A stretch of DNA of 64,000 nucleotides from NCBI GenBank assembly GCA_964446865.1, contig CAYURD010000002.1, positions 62,001-126,000 of the forward strand, written 5' to 3'. The position numbers and the translations under genes were made by a program. Positions within the stretch are counted from its first letter, which is position 1. Each line of letters starts with the position of its first letter. The stretch comes from Glaciecola sp964446865 (GTDB lineage: Bacteria; Pseudomonadota; Gammaproteobacteria; Enterobacterales; Alteromonadaceae). Positions 8,578 through 17,818 of the stretch are shown here, piece after piece. The notes beneath the pieces are model-generated. The model was not told the DNA's origin, ran no database searches, and worked only from the letters and a program-made list of their open reading frames with translations.

Positions 8578-9555
8578 TCAATATTGCAACGTGCGTTTAA
8601 TTGCTTCGTATGTTTTTAGATGGTCAGGCATGTATTCTTTTTCATGTGCCAATGGATAAGGGGTGTCTAAACCACACACTCTTGCTATTGGCGCCTCCAA
8701 ATATAAAAAACATTCTTCTTGCACACTGGCGGCGATTTCGCTAGCAAACCCGCCGGTTAATGGTGCTTCATGATTAATCAGTAAACGGCCTGTTTTATAC
8801 ACAGAATTAAATACGGTTTCTGCATCCCACGGCAAAATACTCTGTAAATCGATAATCTCGCAAGAAATGCCGTCTTTCTCTGCCATTTCAGCTGCTTTTT
8901 CAACGATTTCTACTTGCGCACCCCATGCTAACAAGGTGATGTCGGTGCCTTGTTTAACCATATCAGCCTTGCCCAAAGGTAACTCGTAATCATCTTCAGG
9001 TACTTCACCCACTGATGCCCGATAAATCTTTTTAGGCTCCATAAATAGCACAGGGTTGTCATCTCGTATGCTTGATAATAATAAACCTTTAGCCTGATGC
9101 GGGTTGCGAGGTATTACTATTTTCATGCCCGGTATGTGCGCAAAAAACGCTTCAGGCGATTGTGAGTGATAATGACCGCCCGCTATACCACCGCCGTAAG
9201 GCGTTCTAATTGTAAGCGTGCCGCAGCTGAATTGACCACCCGAGCGATAGCGCCACTTAGAGGTTTCGTTAACTATTTGATCAAATGCCGGAAAAATATA
9301 ATCACCAAATTGAATTTCAGCAACAGGGATAGAGCCTTGTGACGCTAGGCCGTTAGCAAAACCGATGATCCCCTGCTCGGTCAAAGGAGTGTTAAAACAG
9401 CGGTCTTTGCCAAACTTTTGTTGTAAATTGGAGGTCGCTCTAAATACACCACCAAAATGGCCAACGTCTTCGCCAAACACCATCACGCGTTCATCTTGCT
9501 CCATGCTAGAAATTAGCGCGCTATTAATAGCTTGTAATAAATTCATCTTTGCCAT
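8578..9555 (-). CDS. bkdA2: Branched-chain alpha-keto acid dehydrogenase E1 subunit beta
   Basis: 325 residues, the usual size. With the alpha subunit it forms the thiamin-diphosphate heterotetramer that decarboxylates branched 2-oxo acids and reductively acylates the E2 lipoyl group. Diagnostic stretches: VMVFGEDVGHFGGVFR (24-39), the conserved FNTPLTEQGIIGFANG, QFGDYIFPAFDQIVNE, and the C-terminal transketolase fold segment LINHEAPLTGGFASEI. The ATG at 9555 follows the E1 alpha stop by 4 nt and has GGGGAGA as ribosome binding site, so translation is likely coupled. Confidence 0.93.
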   Translation of the reverse strand: MAKMNLLQAINSALISSMEQDERVMVFGEDVGHFGGVFRATSNLQQKFGKDRCFNTPLTEQGIIGFANGLASQGSIPVAEIQFGDYIFPAFDQIVNETSKWRYRSGGQFSCGTLTIRTPYGGGIAGGHYHSQSPEAFFAHIPGMKIVIPRNPHQAKGLLLSSIRDDNPVLFMEPKKIYRASVGEVPEDDYELPLGKADMVKQGTDITLLAWGAQVEIVEKAAEMAEKDGISCEIIDLQSILPWDAETVFNSVYKTGRLLINHEAPLTGGFASEIAASVQEECFLYLEAPIARVCGLDTPYPLAHEKEYMPDHLKTYEAIKRTLQY

Positions 9556-9559
9556 TATC

Positions 9560-10741
9560 TTATCTCCCCGCCGTTTTTGGATAGTCTTGAGGATACTTCG
9601 CGATATGTTCTTCGAGTTCTTTTAGTTGCTTTTTTAAATGCCAAGGCGGTGAATCATAGACATCTTCTATTATATCTTGAACAGGGTTTATGCTAACTTT
9701 TTCTGCTTTTTTAAGTGAGGCTAGAATGTCTTCACGGCTTTTCTCTTTGAACGCATCAATGGCTTTTTCATCAAACCAAGATTTACCTTCTAACCACTTT
9801 CTAAAGCGAATAATAGGGTCTTTTAATTGCCACTTTGCCTCTTCGTCTTTGCTACGGTAACCGCTTGGGTCATCAGATGTACTATGGGCCGATAGGCGAT
9901 AGGTCATCGCTTCTATGAGCACTGGGCAATTTTCACTTAAGGCAATTTCTCGAGCGCGTTGAGTAGCAGCGTAAACCCCAAGTACATCGTTTCCATCAAC
10001 GCGAATAGTTCGCACGCCATAGCCTACACCGCGCGAGGCAATACCATCGCCTGCAAACTGCTCTTCTGCTGGCGTTGAAATCGCATAGCCATTATTACGA
10101 CAAAAGAAAATAACCGGACAGTTTAGCACTGCGGCCATGTTTAAACCGGCATGAAAGTCCCCTTCTGAGGCGGCGCCTTCACCAAAGTAGCAAATCGTTA
10201 ACGCTGGCTCGCCGGCCATCTTTTGTCCATAAGCATATCCTGCCGCTTGCGGTATTTGTGTGCCTAATGGTGATGAAATAGTCATGAAGTTAAGCTTCTT
10301 GTCGCCATAGTGGATGGGCATTTGGCGCCCTTTATTCGGGTCAAGCTGATTACTAAACATTTGATTCATAAATTGGTCGCAAGTATAACCGCGATAGACT
10401 AATACTCCTTGCTCACGATACTGAGACATGACCATGTCTTTATCACTCAGCGCCGCCGCCGAGCCAATAATAGCAGCCTCTTCGCCCTTACATGCCAAAT
10501 AGAAACTGATTCTACCTTGTCGCTGCGAACCAATCATTCGGTCATCAAGCAAACGTGTAAATTCCATGCTTTCATAAATTTTAAGCGCTTTTTCCTTACT
10601 CAAATCGGGGCTTTGTTTTTTATTGGTTTCCTTTCCATCCTCATTGAGTAATTGCAACATAGGTATATCAAGTAAGCCGTTTTCGATAATAGTGACTTGA
10701 TTCGCAATGTTAACGCCCGACAAATGATTTCTATCTTTCAT
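9560..10741 (-). CDS. bkdA1: Branched-chain alpha-keto acid dehydrogenase E1 subunit alpha
   Basis: 393 residues. This subunit binds thiamin diphosphate; the GDG-type motif appears as FGEGAASEGDFHAG with the following FFCRNNGYAIST, and the phosphorylation-loop region SAHSTSDDPSGYRSKDE is typical of the branched-chain rather than the pyruvate enzyme. LPEHYGDK-like and SPLGTQIPQAAGYAYG segments also fit. It is the first gene of the operon, so its promoter should lie in the 536-base region upstream (10742-11277), which it shares divergently with the protease gene. No local regulator (BkdR, LiuR) is encoded in the window. Confidence 0.93.
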   Translation of the reverse strand: MKDRNHLSGVNIANQVTIIENGLLDIPMLQLLNEDGKETNKKQSPDLSKEKALKIYESMEFTRLLDDRMIGSQRQGRISFYLACKGEEAAIIGSAAALSDKDMVMSQYREQGVLVYRGYTCDQFMNQMFSNQLDPNKGRQMPIHYGDKKLNFMTISSPLGTQIPQAAGYAYGQKMAGEPALTICYFGEGAASEGDFHAGLNMAAVLNCPVIFFCRNNGYAISTPAEEQFAGDGIASRGVGYGVRTIRVDGNDVLGVYAATQRAREIALSENCPVLIEAMTYRLSAHSTSDDPSGYRSKDEEAKWQLKDPIIRFRKWLEGKSWFDEKAIDAFKEKSREDILASLKKAEKVSINPVQDIIEDVYDSPPWHLKKQLKELEEHIAKYPQDYPKTAGR

Positions 10742-11037
10742 TTAGCTACTTCCGCAAGTTGACAAAAGGTCATGCAGTCATACGTAAAAAACACTTGTTT
10801 GTATCGGTTCATCAAGAAACAATGCACACGTAAGCCAGACAAATGCCATCACAATACTGTTACCAACAGATGAGCTAAGTGCTTATAGCAAGAGCTTATT
10901 GATAATTTACTGCATAAATGGTTATTGCAAATACTGCAAATATGACACGTAGTTTAATTAAGCTCGCCCCCTTACGTATTGCTTATTTAAAAATGTTGAT
11001 GTGAAAATTAATGATGCAAGTTGCAAAACTTTAGCCG

Positions 11038-11059
11038 AAATAGGATACCCATCCTATTT
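11038..11059. promoter_or_regulatory. Perfect 9-bp inverted repeat upstream of the protease
   Basis: AAATAGGAT (11038-11046) and ATCCTATTT (11051-11059) are exact complements around ACCC. No T-tract follows on either strand, so a terminator is unlikely; an operator or RNA hairpin is possible. It is 219 bases from the protease start. Confidence 0.35.
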
Positions 11060-11195
11060 GTAACAATTTTGTTGAATTTTAAGTACATTCCATTAAAAAG
11101 AATTAATTGAAACTATACTTTGCGTATGTCGTACCGATATATAAATAGGTAAAAACTGTATTTGATATGCGGTGTGAATGAAATGTGCGCAATTA

Positions 11196-11239
11196 CAATC
11201 AATAGAACAATCAATAGCACAATCAATAGCACAATCAAT
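11196..11239. repeat. 12-bp tandem repeat flanked by an inverted repeat, just upstream of the protease gene
   Basis: The unit CAATCAATAGCA is repeated with exact 12-bp period about 3.7 times (first copy ends AA instead of CA). The array is bracketed by ATTACAAT (11192-11199) and ATTGTAAT (11238-11245), an exact 8-bp inverted repeat. It ends 38 bases before the protease ATG, in the likely 5' untranslated region or promoter, so copy number could influence expression. Confidence 0.75.
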
Positions 11240-11277
11240 TGTAATAAGACGCAGTCTTAAAAAGTCTGGAGAAGCAA

Positions 11278-14200
11278 ATGCGCATTAGTCGCGAAAGGGT
11301 TAGTTTTTTAGTAATGGTTTGCAGCGCATTTGTACTATTTTCGTTTGCGCTTTTGGCCAGCGCAAGTAGCGCAAAAATAATCAAGAACGAAGCAGTACAG
11401 CAAGTAGTACAGCAGCACGTCAACCCCAATAAAGCGGGCGCATCGGTACAAAATTTTGCATATGAACCAAATCTTGATAACGCTGAATATATCTACATCA
11501 TTGAATTAAACGAGCTAGCTATCGCGCAAGAGCCTAACGCTTATCGTGAGCTTCAGCGACGTCCAAAAGGTCGTTTATCCGCGCAAGAATTTAGCCAAAC
11601 AAATCGTGCGAACAACGTAAATCTTAATGCTGTTGCTCGTCAGCTCAACAGAGTAAAGCAACAACAAAGCGCCTTTTTGCAAAAAGCGCGAACGATTAAA
11701 ACAAATATCAAAACGATGGCGTCGTACCAGTATGCTGTGAATGGGATTGCGCTTAAATTAACTCAAAACCAAGCGCAAGCGCTATCAATGTTGCCTGAAG
11801 TGAAAAGTGTTCAGCGCAGTAAAACGCGCCGTTTAGATACCGACCGTGGACCCACACTCATTGGCGCACCAAGAGTGTGGAACGGTTCTGCTTTTGCCAC
11901 AATCCCGCAAACGCAAGGCGAAGGCATTGTTGTTGCCATATTAGATTCAGGCGTAAATACCGACCACCCATCTTTTGCTGAAGTCGCTGGCGATGGATAT
12001 ATTCATACCAACCCCTTAGGAAACGGCATATATCTTGGCGATTGCGCCGCTGGTTTTCCCCAATTGTGTAACAATAAACTTATTGGGGTTTATAGTTATA
12101 CGAGTATTACCGACGCATATGGCGATACAAGCGTTTTTCCACCGGGCTTAGCGCGAAATGGCGAAGATTATGACGGCCACGGATCACACGTAGCAAGCAC
12201 GGCAGCGGGTAATGTATTGTTTGACGTTGACGAACTTACGCGTGAAGTCGGTGAAACAAGAGGCTCAGGTATCCCCACGGGTTTTGAATTTGAACAAATT
12301 TCAGGTGTCGCGCCGCGCGCAAACATCATTTCATATCAAGTATGCTATCCAGGTTCATCAGCCGATGGAGACACGTATGCGGCCTGTGTTGATGCGGCCA
12401 TTTTGGATGCGATAGATGATGCAATTTCTGATAATGTCGATGTCATTAATTACTCAATAAGTGGCGGTGGTGATCCATGGTCAGATATTACAGAGCGTGC
12501 ATTTTTACGTGCTCGTAATAGCGGCATATTTGTTGCCACATCTGCAGGTAATTCAGGGCCAGATGCGCAAACAAGTGAAAAGCATGCACCGTGGTATACG
12601 AGTGTGGCAGCAAGCGAACATGGTCGCGAGAATATCTTTGCTAAACAATTGCAAAACTTTAGCGGTGGTACCAGTGTTTTAGGCACAATTAATGGTCAAA
12701 GTAACTCAGGCTCAGTCACCGCGCCAATTGTCTACGCAGGTGACTTTACCAATCCAAATGATCCATTAGGAGATTCTGGAGACTGTTTAGAGTCTTTCCC
12801 AAGTGCGACTTTTTCGGGTCAAATCGTTGTATGTAACAGGGGCGATATACCTCGTGTTGATAAAGCAAGAAATGTGGCTGCCGGCGGTGCTGGCGGTTTT
12901 GTGTTAGTAAACATTGAAGGCGGTCAAACGTTTTTAGCCAATGATGAATATGTGGTACCAGGTATACACATTAACGCGGCTGATGGAGAAAGTTTAAAAG
13001 CTTGGCTTAATACAGGCAGTAACCATCGAGCTACCATCACTCTGGGGGAACCAAGACAATCCGTCGATACCGAACGAGTAGATGTCCTTGCGTCATTCTC
13101 ATCGCGCGGACCTAACACGACTATCAGCACACTTGCCCCCACAGTAACCGCGCCGGGTGTTAACATTTACGCTGCTTATGCCGACGAGAATTTAGGGCGA
13201 GACGGACAAGATTCGGTTCCTGCTCCCAGTGACTTCAGCTATTTAGACGGCACATCGATGTCAAGTCCACACGTAGCCGGTTCGGCCGCTTTACTAAAAG
13301 CAGCTCATCCAACATGGGGACCTGACGAGATCCGCTCAGCATTATCATTAACCGCAACAAGCGCAGTGCGCTTGGAAGATGCGCAAAGCGATGCCACCTT
13401 TATTGACATGGGTGCTGGACGAATACAAGTAGACCAAGCCGTGGCGACTGGTCTAATAATGTCGGAAACCTCATTTAATTACGCAACTGCCGATCCTGAT
13501 TTGGACGGCGACCCCAGAACATTAAATTTACCTTCAATTACCGACACATCCTGCGCGGGTATTTGTACGTGGGAACGCACAGTTACCGCAACAACGGATG
13601 CAACTTGGCAAGCGACGGGGACTCAGATATCAACTGGCATCAATATTACTGTGAGCCCTTCAGCATTTACCTTAGAAGCCGGACAGTCTCAAACACTCTC
13701 AATCACGATTGACAGCCTAGAAGCTGATAAAAACGTATACACGTTTGGCAGCGTAACATTAAGCTCGGCTGGTTTACCTGATGCTAATATTCCAATATCT
13801 GTTATTTCTACTATTGGGGAAATTCCCGCAGAAGTAGATATCCAGGCCAGCCGAGACATTGACAGTCAATTACTTGATAATTTAGACGGCATTACCATAG
13901 ATGACTTGGTGCTTGAAACATTTGCACCGGTTAAAGCCAGCCAAATTAATGAAACGCTAGCGCAAGACCCTACAGCTAATGATTATCTAGATGAGCTCAG
14001 TGGCGGGACGCATATTACGGTTGTTGAGGTCTCTGAAAATACCAAACGTTTTGTTAGCTTCATTGAAACAACCACATCACCTGATATCGATTTATTTGTA
14101 TTGAGAGATAGCGATGATGATGGAGAACCAAGTATTACCGAAGAAATCGCTCGCAGTAATTCTGGCTCTTCTGACGAATCTATCATGATAAACAACCCTG

Positions 14201-15501
14201 AACCAGGTCGTTATTTCATTGTGGTACAAAATTTTTCAGCGTCCTCGTCTAACCTCGACACTTTTGAAATGCGCTACGCAGTGGTTGACGACAATTCAAC
14301 ATCGACCTCGCTTGATGTCGATGCGCCCGCTCAACTAGATGCTGCCATGCCTTTTGATATGCGTTTTATTTACGATTTAGGTGACTCACAAGACGGTGAT
14401 GACTATTTTGCCGCCGTGGGTGTGAAAACCGATATTGATGGACGGGAAGTCGCTTTAATAGCTGTCAACATTGAGCGTGTTGAAGATGACGTGCGCATAG
14501 GCGGTATGAACCTTAGAGCAAATCCTGGCGATAGTGTGCCTTTGAACGTGCGCGTTAACGCAAACGACACTAACGAAGATCGAGATTACTTGATTATGCT
14601 CTCGTTGCCCGTTGGCACCGAGTTTACAAATTTTAGCACTAGCAATAATGGACAACTCATTAATAATCAAGTGCAATGGGAAGTCAGCAAAGTAGCGGGT
14701 GATCCTACCGACACTATTTTAAATTTTCAGCTAGGCATTCTAGACGGCGCTCTGCCCGGCCCTATCACAGTTGAGGCAACGAGCGAACTCACCACGGCGC
14801 CTATTGAAAGTATTCAAAATGCGATACCGTTTATGGACTTACAAGTAGAGGGCCCGCCGTCGATTGATTTAAACGGTTCAAACACTACAACATTGTCAGT
14901 GATTGAAAGTCAAACACTCACCATACCGCTTATCATTAGCGAGCCTAATGCTGACAGTGTTAGCGTTGTATGGACACAAACTGAAGGTCCAAGCGCAACC
15001 GTAATCGAACAGGGCAATTCCTACTCATTAGTTGCGCCTCGTGTAAGCGCTAATTCAACACTCCGTTATACAGTGGAGGTAAGCGATCCTAATAATCAGA
15101 GTGCGACTGGCACTGTTATTGTTAACGTGATTAATAATGCTGAGCCCATCATTAACTCAATTGATGTGCCAGCGGCCGCAAACGGAGGTCAGAGTATTAG
15201 CCTAACAGTAGACGCAAGCGACCCAGAAAATGATGGACTACAAATATCAGTAAACGGTTCGATTATAAATGGAAACAGCGCGTCTTTGCGCACGCCAACA
15301 AGCGGAACAAGCGTAAGCTATCGCGTTGATGTGAGCGATGGAATATCAACCACATCACAAACCGTAAGTGTGAGCTTAACGCAAACCACACCCACTAGTT
15401 CTGATGGCGGTGGTGGAGGTGGAACCTTACCTTTATTACTGTGGCTAGTATTTCCGATAGCAGTATACCGACGACTAAGCGCTCGAAAGCTCAATACTTA
15501 A
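11278..15501 (+). CDS. Secreted subtilisin-like (S8) serine protease with GlyGly-CTERM sorting tail
   Basis: 1407 residues. Signal peptide (about 1-32), inhibitor I9-like propeptide (about 55-185), then a peptidase S8 domain with catalytic Asp223 (ILDSGVN), His301 (DGHGSHVAS), oxyanion Asn425 (SAGNSGP) and Ser660 (GTSMSSPHVAG). A protease-associated (PA) domain is inserted around 470-585. Downstream are a fibronectin-III-like segment, a pre-peptidase C-terminal-like segment (about 905-1005) and cadherin/PKD-like beta repeats. The last 37 residues have the GlyGly-CTERM layout: glycine run 1377-1382, hydrophobic helix TLPLLLWLVFPIAV, basic RR. That tail is cut by rhombosortase, and a rhombosortase gene lies at 27955. 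The 3' end overlaps the convergent MATE gene by 27 bases. Likely role: extracellular protein degradation. Confidence 0.93.
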   Translation: MRISRERVSFLVMVCSAFVLFSFALLASASSAKIIKNEAVQQVVQQHVNPNKAGASVQNFAYEPNLDNAEYIYIIELNELAIAQEPNAYRELQRRPKGRLSAQEFSQTNRANNVNLNAVARQLNRVKQQQSAFLQKARTIKTNIKTMASYQYAVNGIALKLTQNQAQALSMLPEVKSVQRSKTRRLDTDRGPTLIGAPRVWNGSAFATIPQTQGEGIVVAILDSGVNTDHPSFAEVAGDGYIHTNPLGNGIYLGDCAAGFPQLCNNKLIGVYSYTSITDAYGDTSVFPPGLARNGEDYDGHGSHVASTAAGNVLFDVDELTREVGETRGSGIPTGFEFEQISGVAPRANIISYQVCYPGSSADGDTYAACVDAAILDAIDDAISDNVDVINYSISGGGDPWSDITERAFLRARNSGIFVATSAGNSGPDAQTSEKHAPWYTSVAASEHGRENIFAKQLQNFSGGTSVLGTINGQSNSGSVTAPIVYAGDFTNPNDPLGDSGDCLESFPSATFSGQIVVCNRGDIPRVDKARNVAAGGAGGFVLVNIEGGQTFLANDEYVVPGIHINAADGESLKAWLNTGSNHRATITLGEPRQSVDTERVDVLASFSSRGPNTTISTLAPTVTAPGVNIYAAYADENLGRDGQDSVPAPSDFSYLDGTSMSSPHVAGSAALLKAAHPTWGPDEIRSALSLTATSAVRLEDAQSDATFIDMGAGRIQVDQAVATGLIMSETSFNYATADPDLDGDPRTLNLPSITDTSCAGICTWERTVTATTDATWQATGTQISTGINITVSPSAFTLEAGQSQTLSITIDSLEADKNVYTFGSVTLSSAGLPDANIPISVISTIGEIPAEVDIQASRDIDSQLLDNLDGITIDDLVLETFAPVKASQINETLAQDPTANDYLDELSGGTHITVVEVSENTKRFVSFIETTTSPDIDLFVLRDSDDDGEPSITEEIARSNSGSSDESIMINNPEPGRYFIVVQNFSASSSNLDTFEMRYAVVDDNSTSTSLDVDAPAQLDAAMPFDMRFIYDLGDSQDGDDYFAAVGVKTDIDGREVALIAVNIERVEDDVRIGGMNLRANPGDSVPLNVRVNANDTNEDRDYLIMLSLPVGTEFTNFSTSNNGQLINNQVQWEVSKVAGDPTDTILNFQLGILDGALPGPITVEATSELTTAPIESIQNAIPFMDLQVEGPPSIDLNGSNTTTLSVIESQTLTIPLIISEPNADSVSVVWTQTEGPSATVIEQGNSYSLVAPRVSANSTLRYTVEVSDPNNQSATGTVIVNVINNAEPIINSIDVPAAANGGQSISLTVDASDPENDGLQISVNGSIINGNSASLRTPTSGTSVSYRVDVSDGISTTSQTVSVSLTQTTPTSSDGGGGGGTLPLLLWLVFPIAVYRRLSARKLNT

Positions 15502-16866
15502 GCGTTTTTGGACGAGTTTTACTCGCATAAACATCAAAATTGCGGCGGCACTTAGGCCTGTGATAAAACCTATCCAAAAGCCTGAGGCTGCCATTTGAGG
15601 GACGACTAAATCTGTCAAACCAAGCACGATCCCTACCGGAAACCCAATTAGCCAGTAGGCAACAAAACTGATTAGAAACATAGCAGTTGTATCTTTGTAA
15701 CCGCGCAGCGCATTGGCCGAAACAACTTGTATCGCGTCTGATAGTTGAAACAGACTAGCCAATAACAATAAGCTAGCCGCAGCAGCGATTACCGGTAATT
15801 CATTGCTATAAATACGAGCGATTTCCTCGTTAAACACGACGGTACATGTGGCAGTAAATATCACTGTAGATACGGCTAAACACATACCCGCCCAGTAGGC
15901 AATTTTAGTCTGTTGCGCGCGCCCTTCACCCACTAAAAAGCCAATACGTATTGCTAGCGCAATGCCAATACTTAAAGGTAACATAAAAATCAAAGATGAT
16001 ACATTTAGCGCTATTTGATGCGCCGCCACTGTCAGTGTGCCTAATGGGGCTAATAAAACAGCAACTGCCGCAAATAAGCTGACTTCAAATACCAAGGTAA
16101 ACGCAATAGGGAGCCCTAGTTTTAAAAACATGCTGATATCTTTTTTATCAAGTGCATACCACACTGAATACATCTCTATTTTTTTCAATTTTTTTGCAAA
16201 CAAGGTATATACGAATGTCGCAATGGCCATTGTGTAAAAGACTAACATTGTCGCCAATCCGCAACCGGCTCCCCCCATTTCAGGCAAACCAAATAAACCA
16301 TTAATTAATATGTAGTTAGCAGGGATATTTACCACAAGGCCCGTCACCATAATCGCCATGGTAGGTAGAGTTAAAGAGAGTCCTTCGCAGTAATTCCTTA
16401 AGGTTTGGTAAATAGCAAAAGCTGGGGCGGCTAAAAATATATAAATGAGATAGTCAATGGTTTTACCAGCGACATAAGGTTCCATGTCGATTGCGCCAAC
16501 TGCTCGAGGTACCAGAAACGCTAGCAGCATAAAGGCAAGGGATATGCCAAAAGAAAGGTACAGCATTTGCTGCACTTTTTTTGCCATGTCTTTATTGTTT
16601 TTAGCACCATCTAAACGAGAAATAATGGGAGACAATGCAAGGCTTATACCTTGCAAAAATACTAACATTGGTAAACTAATGCCCACGCCAATAGCCACTG
16701 CAGCCATATCGGCAGAATTGTAACGCCCCGCCATAATGGTATCTGAGACCCCCATTAGCGTTTGCGTTACTTGCGCTATTAAAAGCGGCCAAGCTAATTT
16801 TGCAAGACTTTTCAGCTCTTTAAAAAAAGGGGAATGGCCATTTTGCGGGACTGCATCGAGAGTCAT
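15475..16866 (-). CDS. MATE-family multidrug/sodium efflux transporter
   Basis: 463 residues with about 12 membrane segments, the expected size for a NorM-type MATE exporter, which expels cationic compounds in exchange for Na+ or H+. Typical features: WPLLIAQVTQTLMGVSDTIMAG at residues 25-46 and the repeated SLPMLVFLQGI and internal duplication. The ATG abuts the rluF stop codon without spacer, so it is the last gene of the moxR-VWA-rluF operon and probably translationally coupled. Its 3' end overlaps the convergent S8 protease gene by 27 bases. Substrate specificity is not readable. Confidence 0.9.
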   Translation of the reverse strand: MTLDAVPQNGHSPFFKELKSLAKLAWPLLIAQVTQTLMGVSDTIMAGRYNSADMAAVAIGVGISLPMLVFLQGISLALSPIISRLDGAKNNKDMAKKVQQMLYLSFGISLAFMLLAFLVPRAVGAIDMEPYVAGKTIDYLIYIFLAAPAFAIYQTLRNYCEGLSLTLPTMAIMVTGLVVNIPANYILINGLFGLPEMGGAGCGLATMLVFYTMAIATFVYTLFAKKLKKIEMYSVWYALDKKDISMFLKLGLPIAFTLVFEVSLFAAVAVLLAPLGTLTVAAHQIALNVSSLIFMLPLSIGIALAIRIGFLVGEGRAQQTKIAYWAGMCLAVSTVIFTATCTVVFNEEIARIYSNELPVIAAAASLLLLASLFQLSDAIQVVSANALRGYKDTTAMFLISFVAYWLIGFPVGIVLGLTDLVVPQMAASGFWIGFITGLSAAAILMFMRVKLVQKRLSIELSSA

Positions 16867-17817
16867 TTACTTGTCTTTTTTATTGGGTGATTGCTTAATT
16901 AGTGATTGCTTTTCAGGTGCCTTGTTTTCAGGTGCGTAGTTAGCTTTCTCAGACCTTGATTTGTTTAACAAAGACAGTTTGTTTTTGCTCTTTCGTGGAT
17001 TAATAACTTGTATTTTGGGCTTATCCTCACGCTTAAGTGTTGGCTTACTCTTGCGAGGATTATGTTCTTTAGTGCCCGTGTTATCTTGCTTTTGACTTGC
17101 TACCTTACTTGAACCTTGCAAAGCGTCATTCATAAGGGCCATTTCGGTTTGGCTCAAGTGACGATACTGACCCGGCGCGATTCCACGTAACTCGATGTGC
17201 ATAATGCGCTTTCTAATTAGCTTAACGACATCATAATGCAAATACTCACACATGCGCCTAATTTGACGATTTAAGCCTTGCTGCAATACAATATCAAAGC
17301 TGCATTTGCCGACTTGTTTGACCTCACATGGCATGGTAACGGTATCGAGTATTGGCACGCCTTGGCTCATTTTTTGGATGAAATCGTCGGTAATGGCTTT
17401 GTTAACCGTGACTCTGTATAACTTATCGTGGGCATTTTCAGCGCGCAGAATTTTATTAACGATATCACCATCGTTAGTCAATAAAATAAGCCCTTCTGAC
17501 GGTTTATCTAATCGACCTATCGGAAAAATACGCTGAGGGAAATTGATCGCGTCAACAATATTACCTTTAATTTTGCGTTCGGTGGTACAGGTTATGCCAA
17601 CAGGTTTATGATATGCGATATAAACACGGTCACTCTTATTTTGGGCAACAGGCTTAATAAGCTGACCATTAATGGTCACCTTATCGGTGTCGGTAATTTT
17701 GGTTCCTAACAATGGAGGCCTTCCATTGACTAGCACTTTTTTGGCTTCAATCAAGGCATCTGCTTCACGCCGAGAACAATAACCAGTGTCACTAATATAT
17801 TTGTTGAGTCTTTTCAC
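16867..17817 (-). CDS. rluF: 23S rRNA pseudouridine(2604) synthase
   Basis: 316 residues. An N-terminal S4 RNA-binding domain (RLNKYISDTGYCSRREAD, residues 3-20) precedes an RsuA/RluB-E-type catalytic domain with the catalytic Asp104 in GRLDKPSEGL and the NRQIRRMCEYLHYDV motif. RluF converts U2604 of 23S rRNA (and can act on a tRNA-Tyr uridine) to pseudouridine. Beyond residue 235 a lysine-rich, probably disordered tail of about 80 residues contains NPRKSK twice; tails of this kind occur in RluF relatives but vary. It starts one base after the VWA gene ends and directly abuts the MATE gene. Confidence 0.9.
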   Translation of the reverse strand: MKRLNKYISDTGYCSRREADALIEAKKVLVNGRPPLLGTKITDTDKVTINGQLIKPVAQNKSDRVYIAYHKPVGITCTTERKIKGNIVDAINFPQRIFPIGRLDKPSEGLILLTNDGDIVNKILRAENAHDKLYRVTVNKAITDDFIQKMSQGVPILDTVTMPCEVKQVGKCSFDIVLQQGLNRQIRRMCEYLHYDVVKLIRKRIMHIELRGIAPGQYRHLSQTEMALMNDALQGSSKVASQKQDNTGTKEHNPRKSKPTLKREDKPKIQVINPRKSKNKLSLLNKSRSEKANYAPENKAPEKQSLIKQSPNKKDK

Positions 17818-17818
17818 T

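Larger units (their letters stand above)
10742..11277. other. Divergent intergenic region between bkd operon and S8 protease gene
   Basis: 536 bases, AT-rich, with no credible ORF. It must contain promoters for both directions, though no consensus pair stands out. Two structures are visible: a perfect 9-bp inverted repeat (11038-11059) and a 12-bp tandem repeat (11196-11239), both nearer the protease and listed separately. Confidence 0.6.

Noticed and set aside
11196..11239. Possible CRISPR array
   Set aside because: A perfect 12-bp period without spacers is a simple tandem repeat, not CRISPR.
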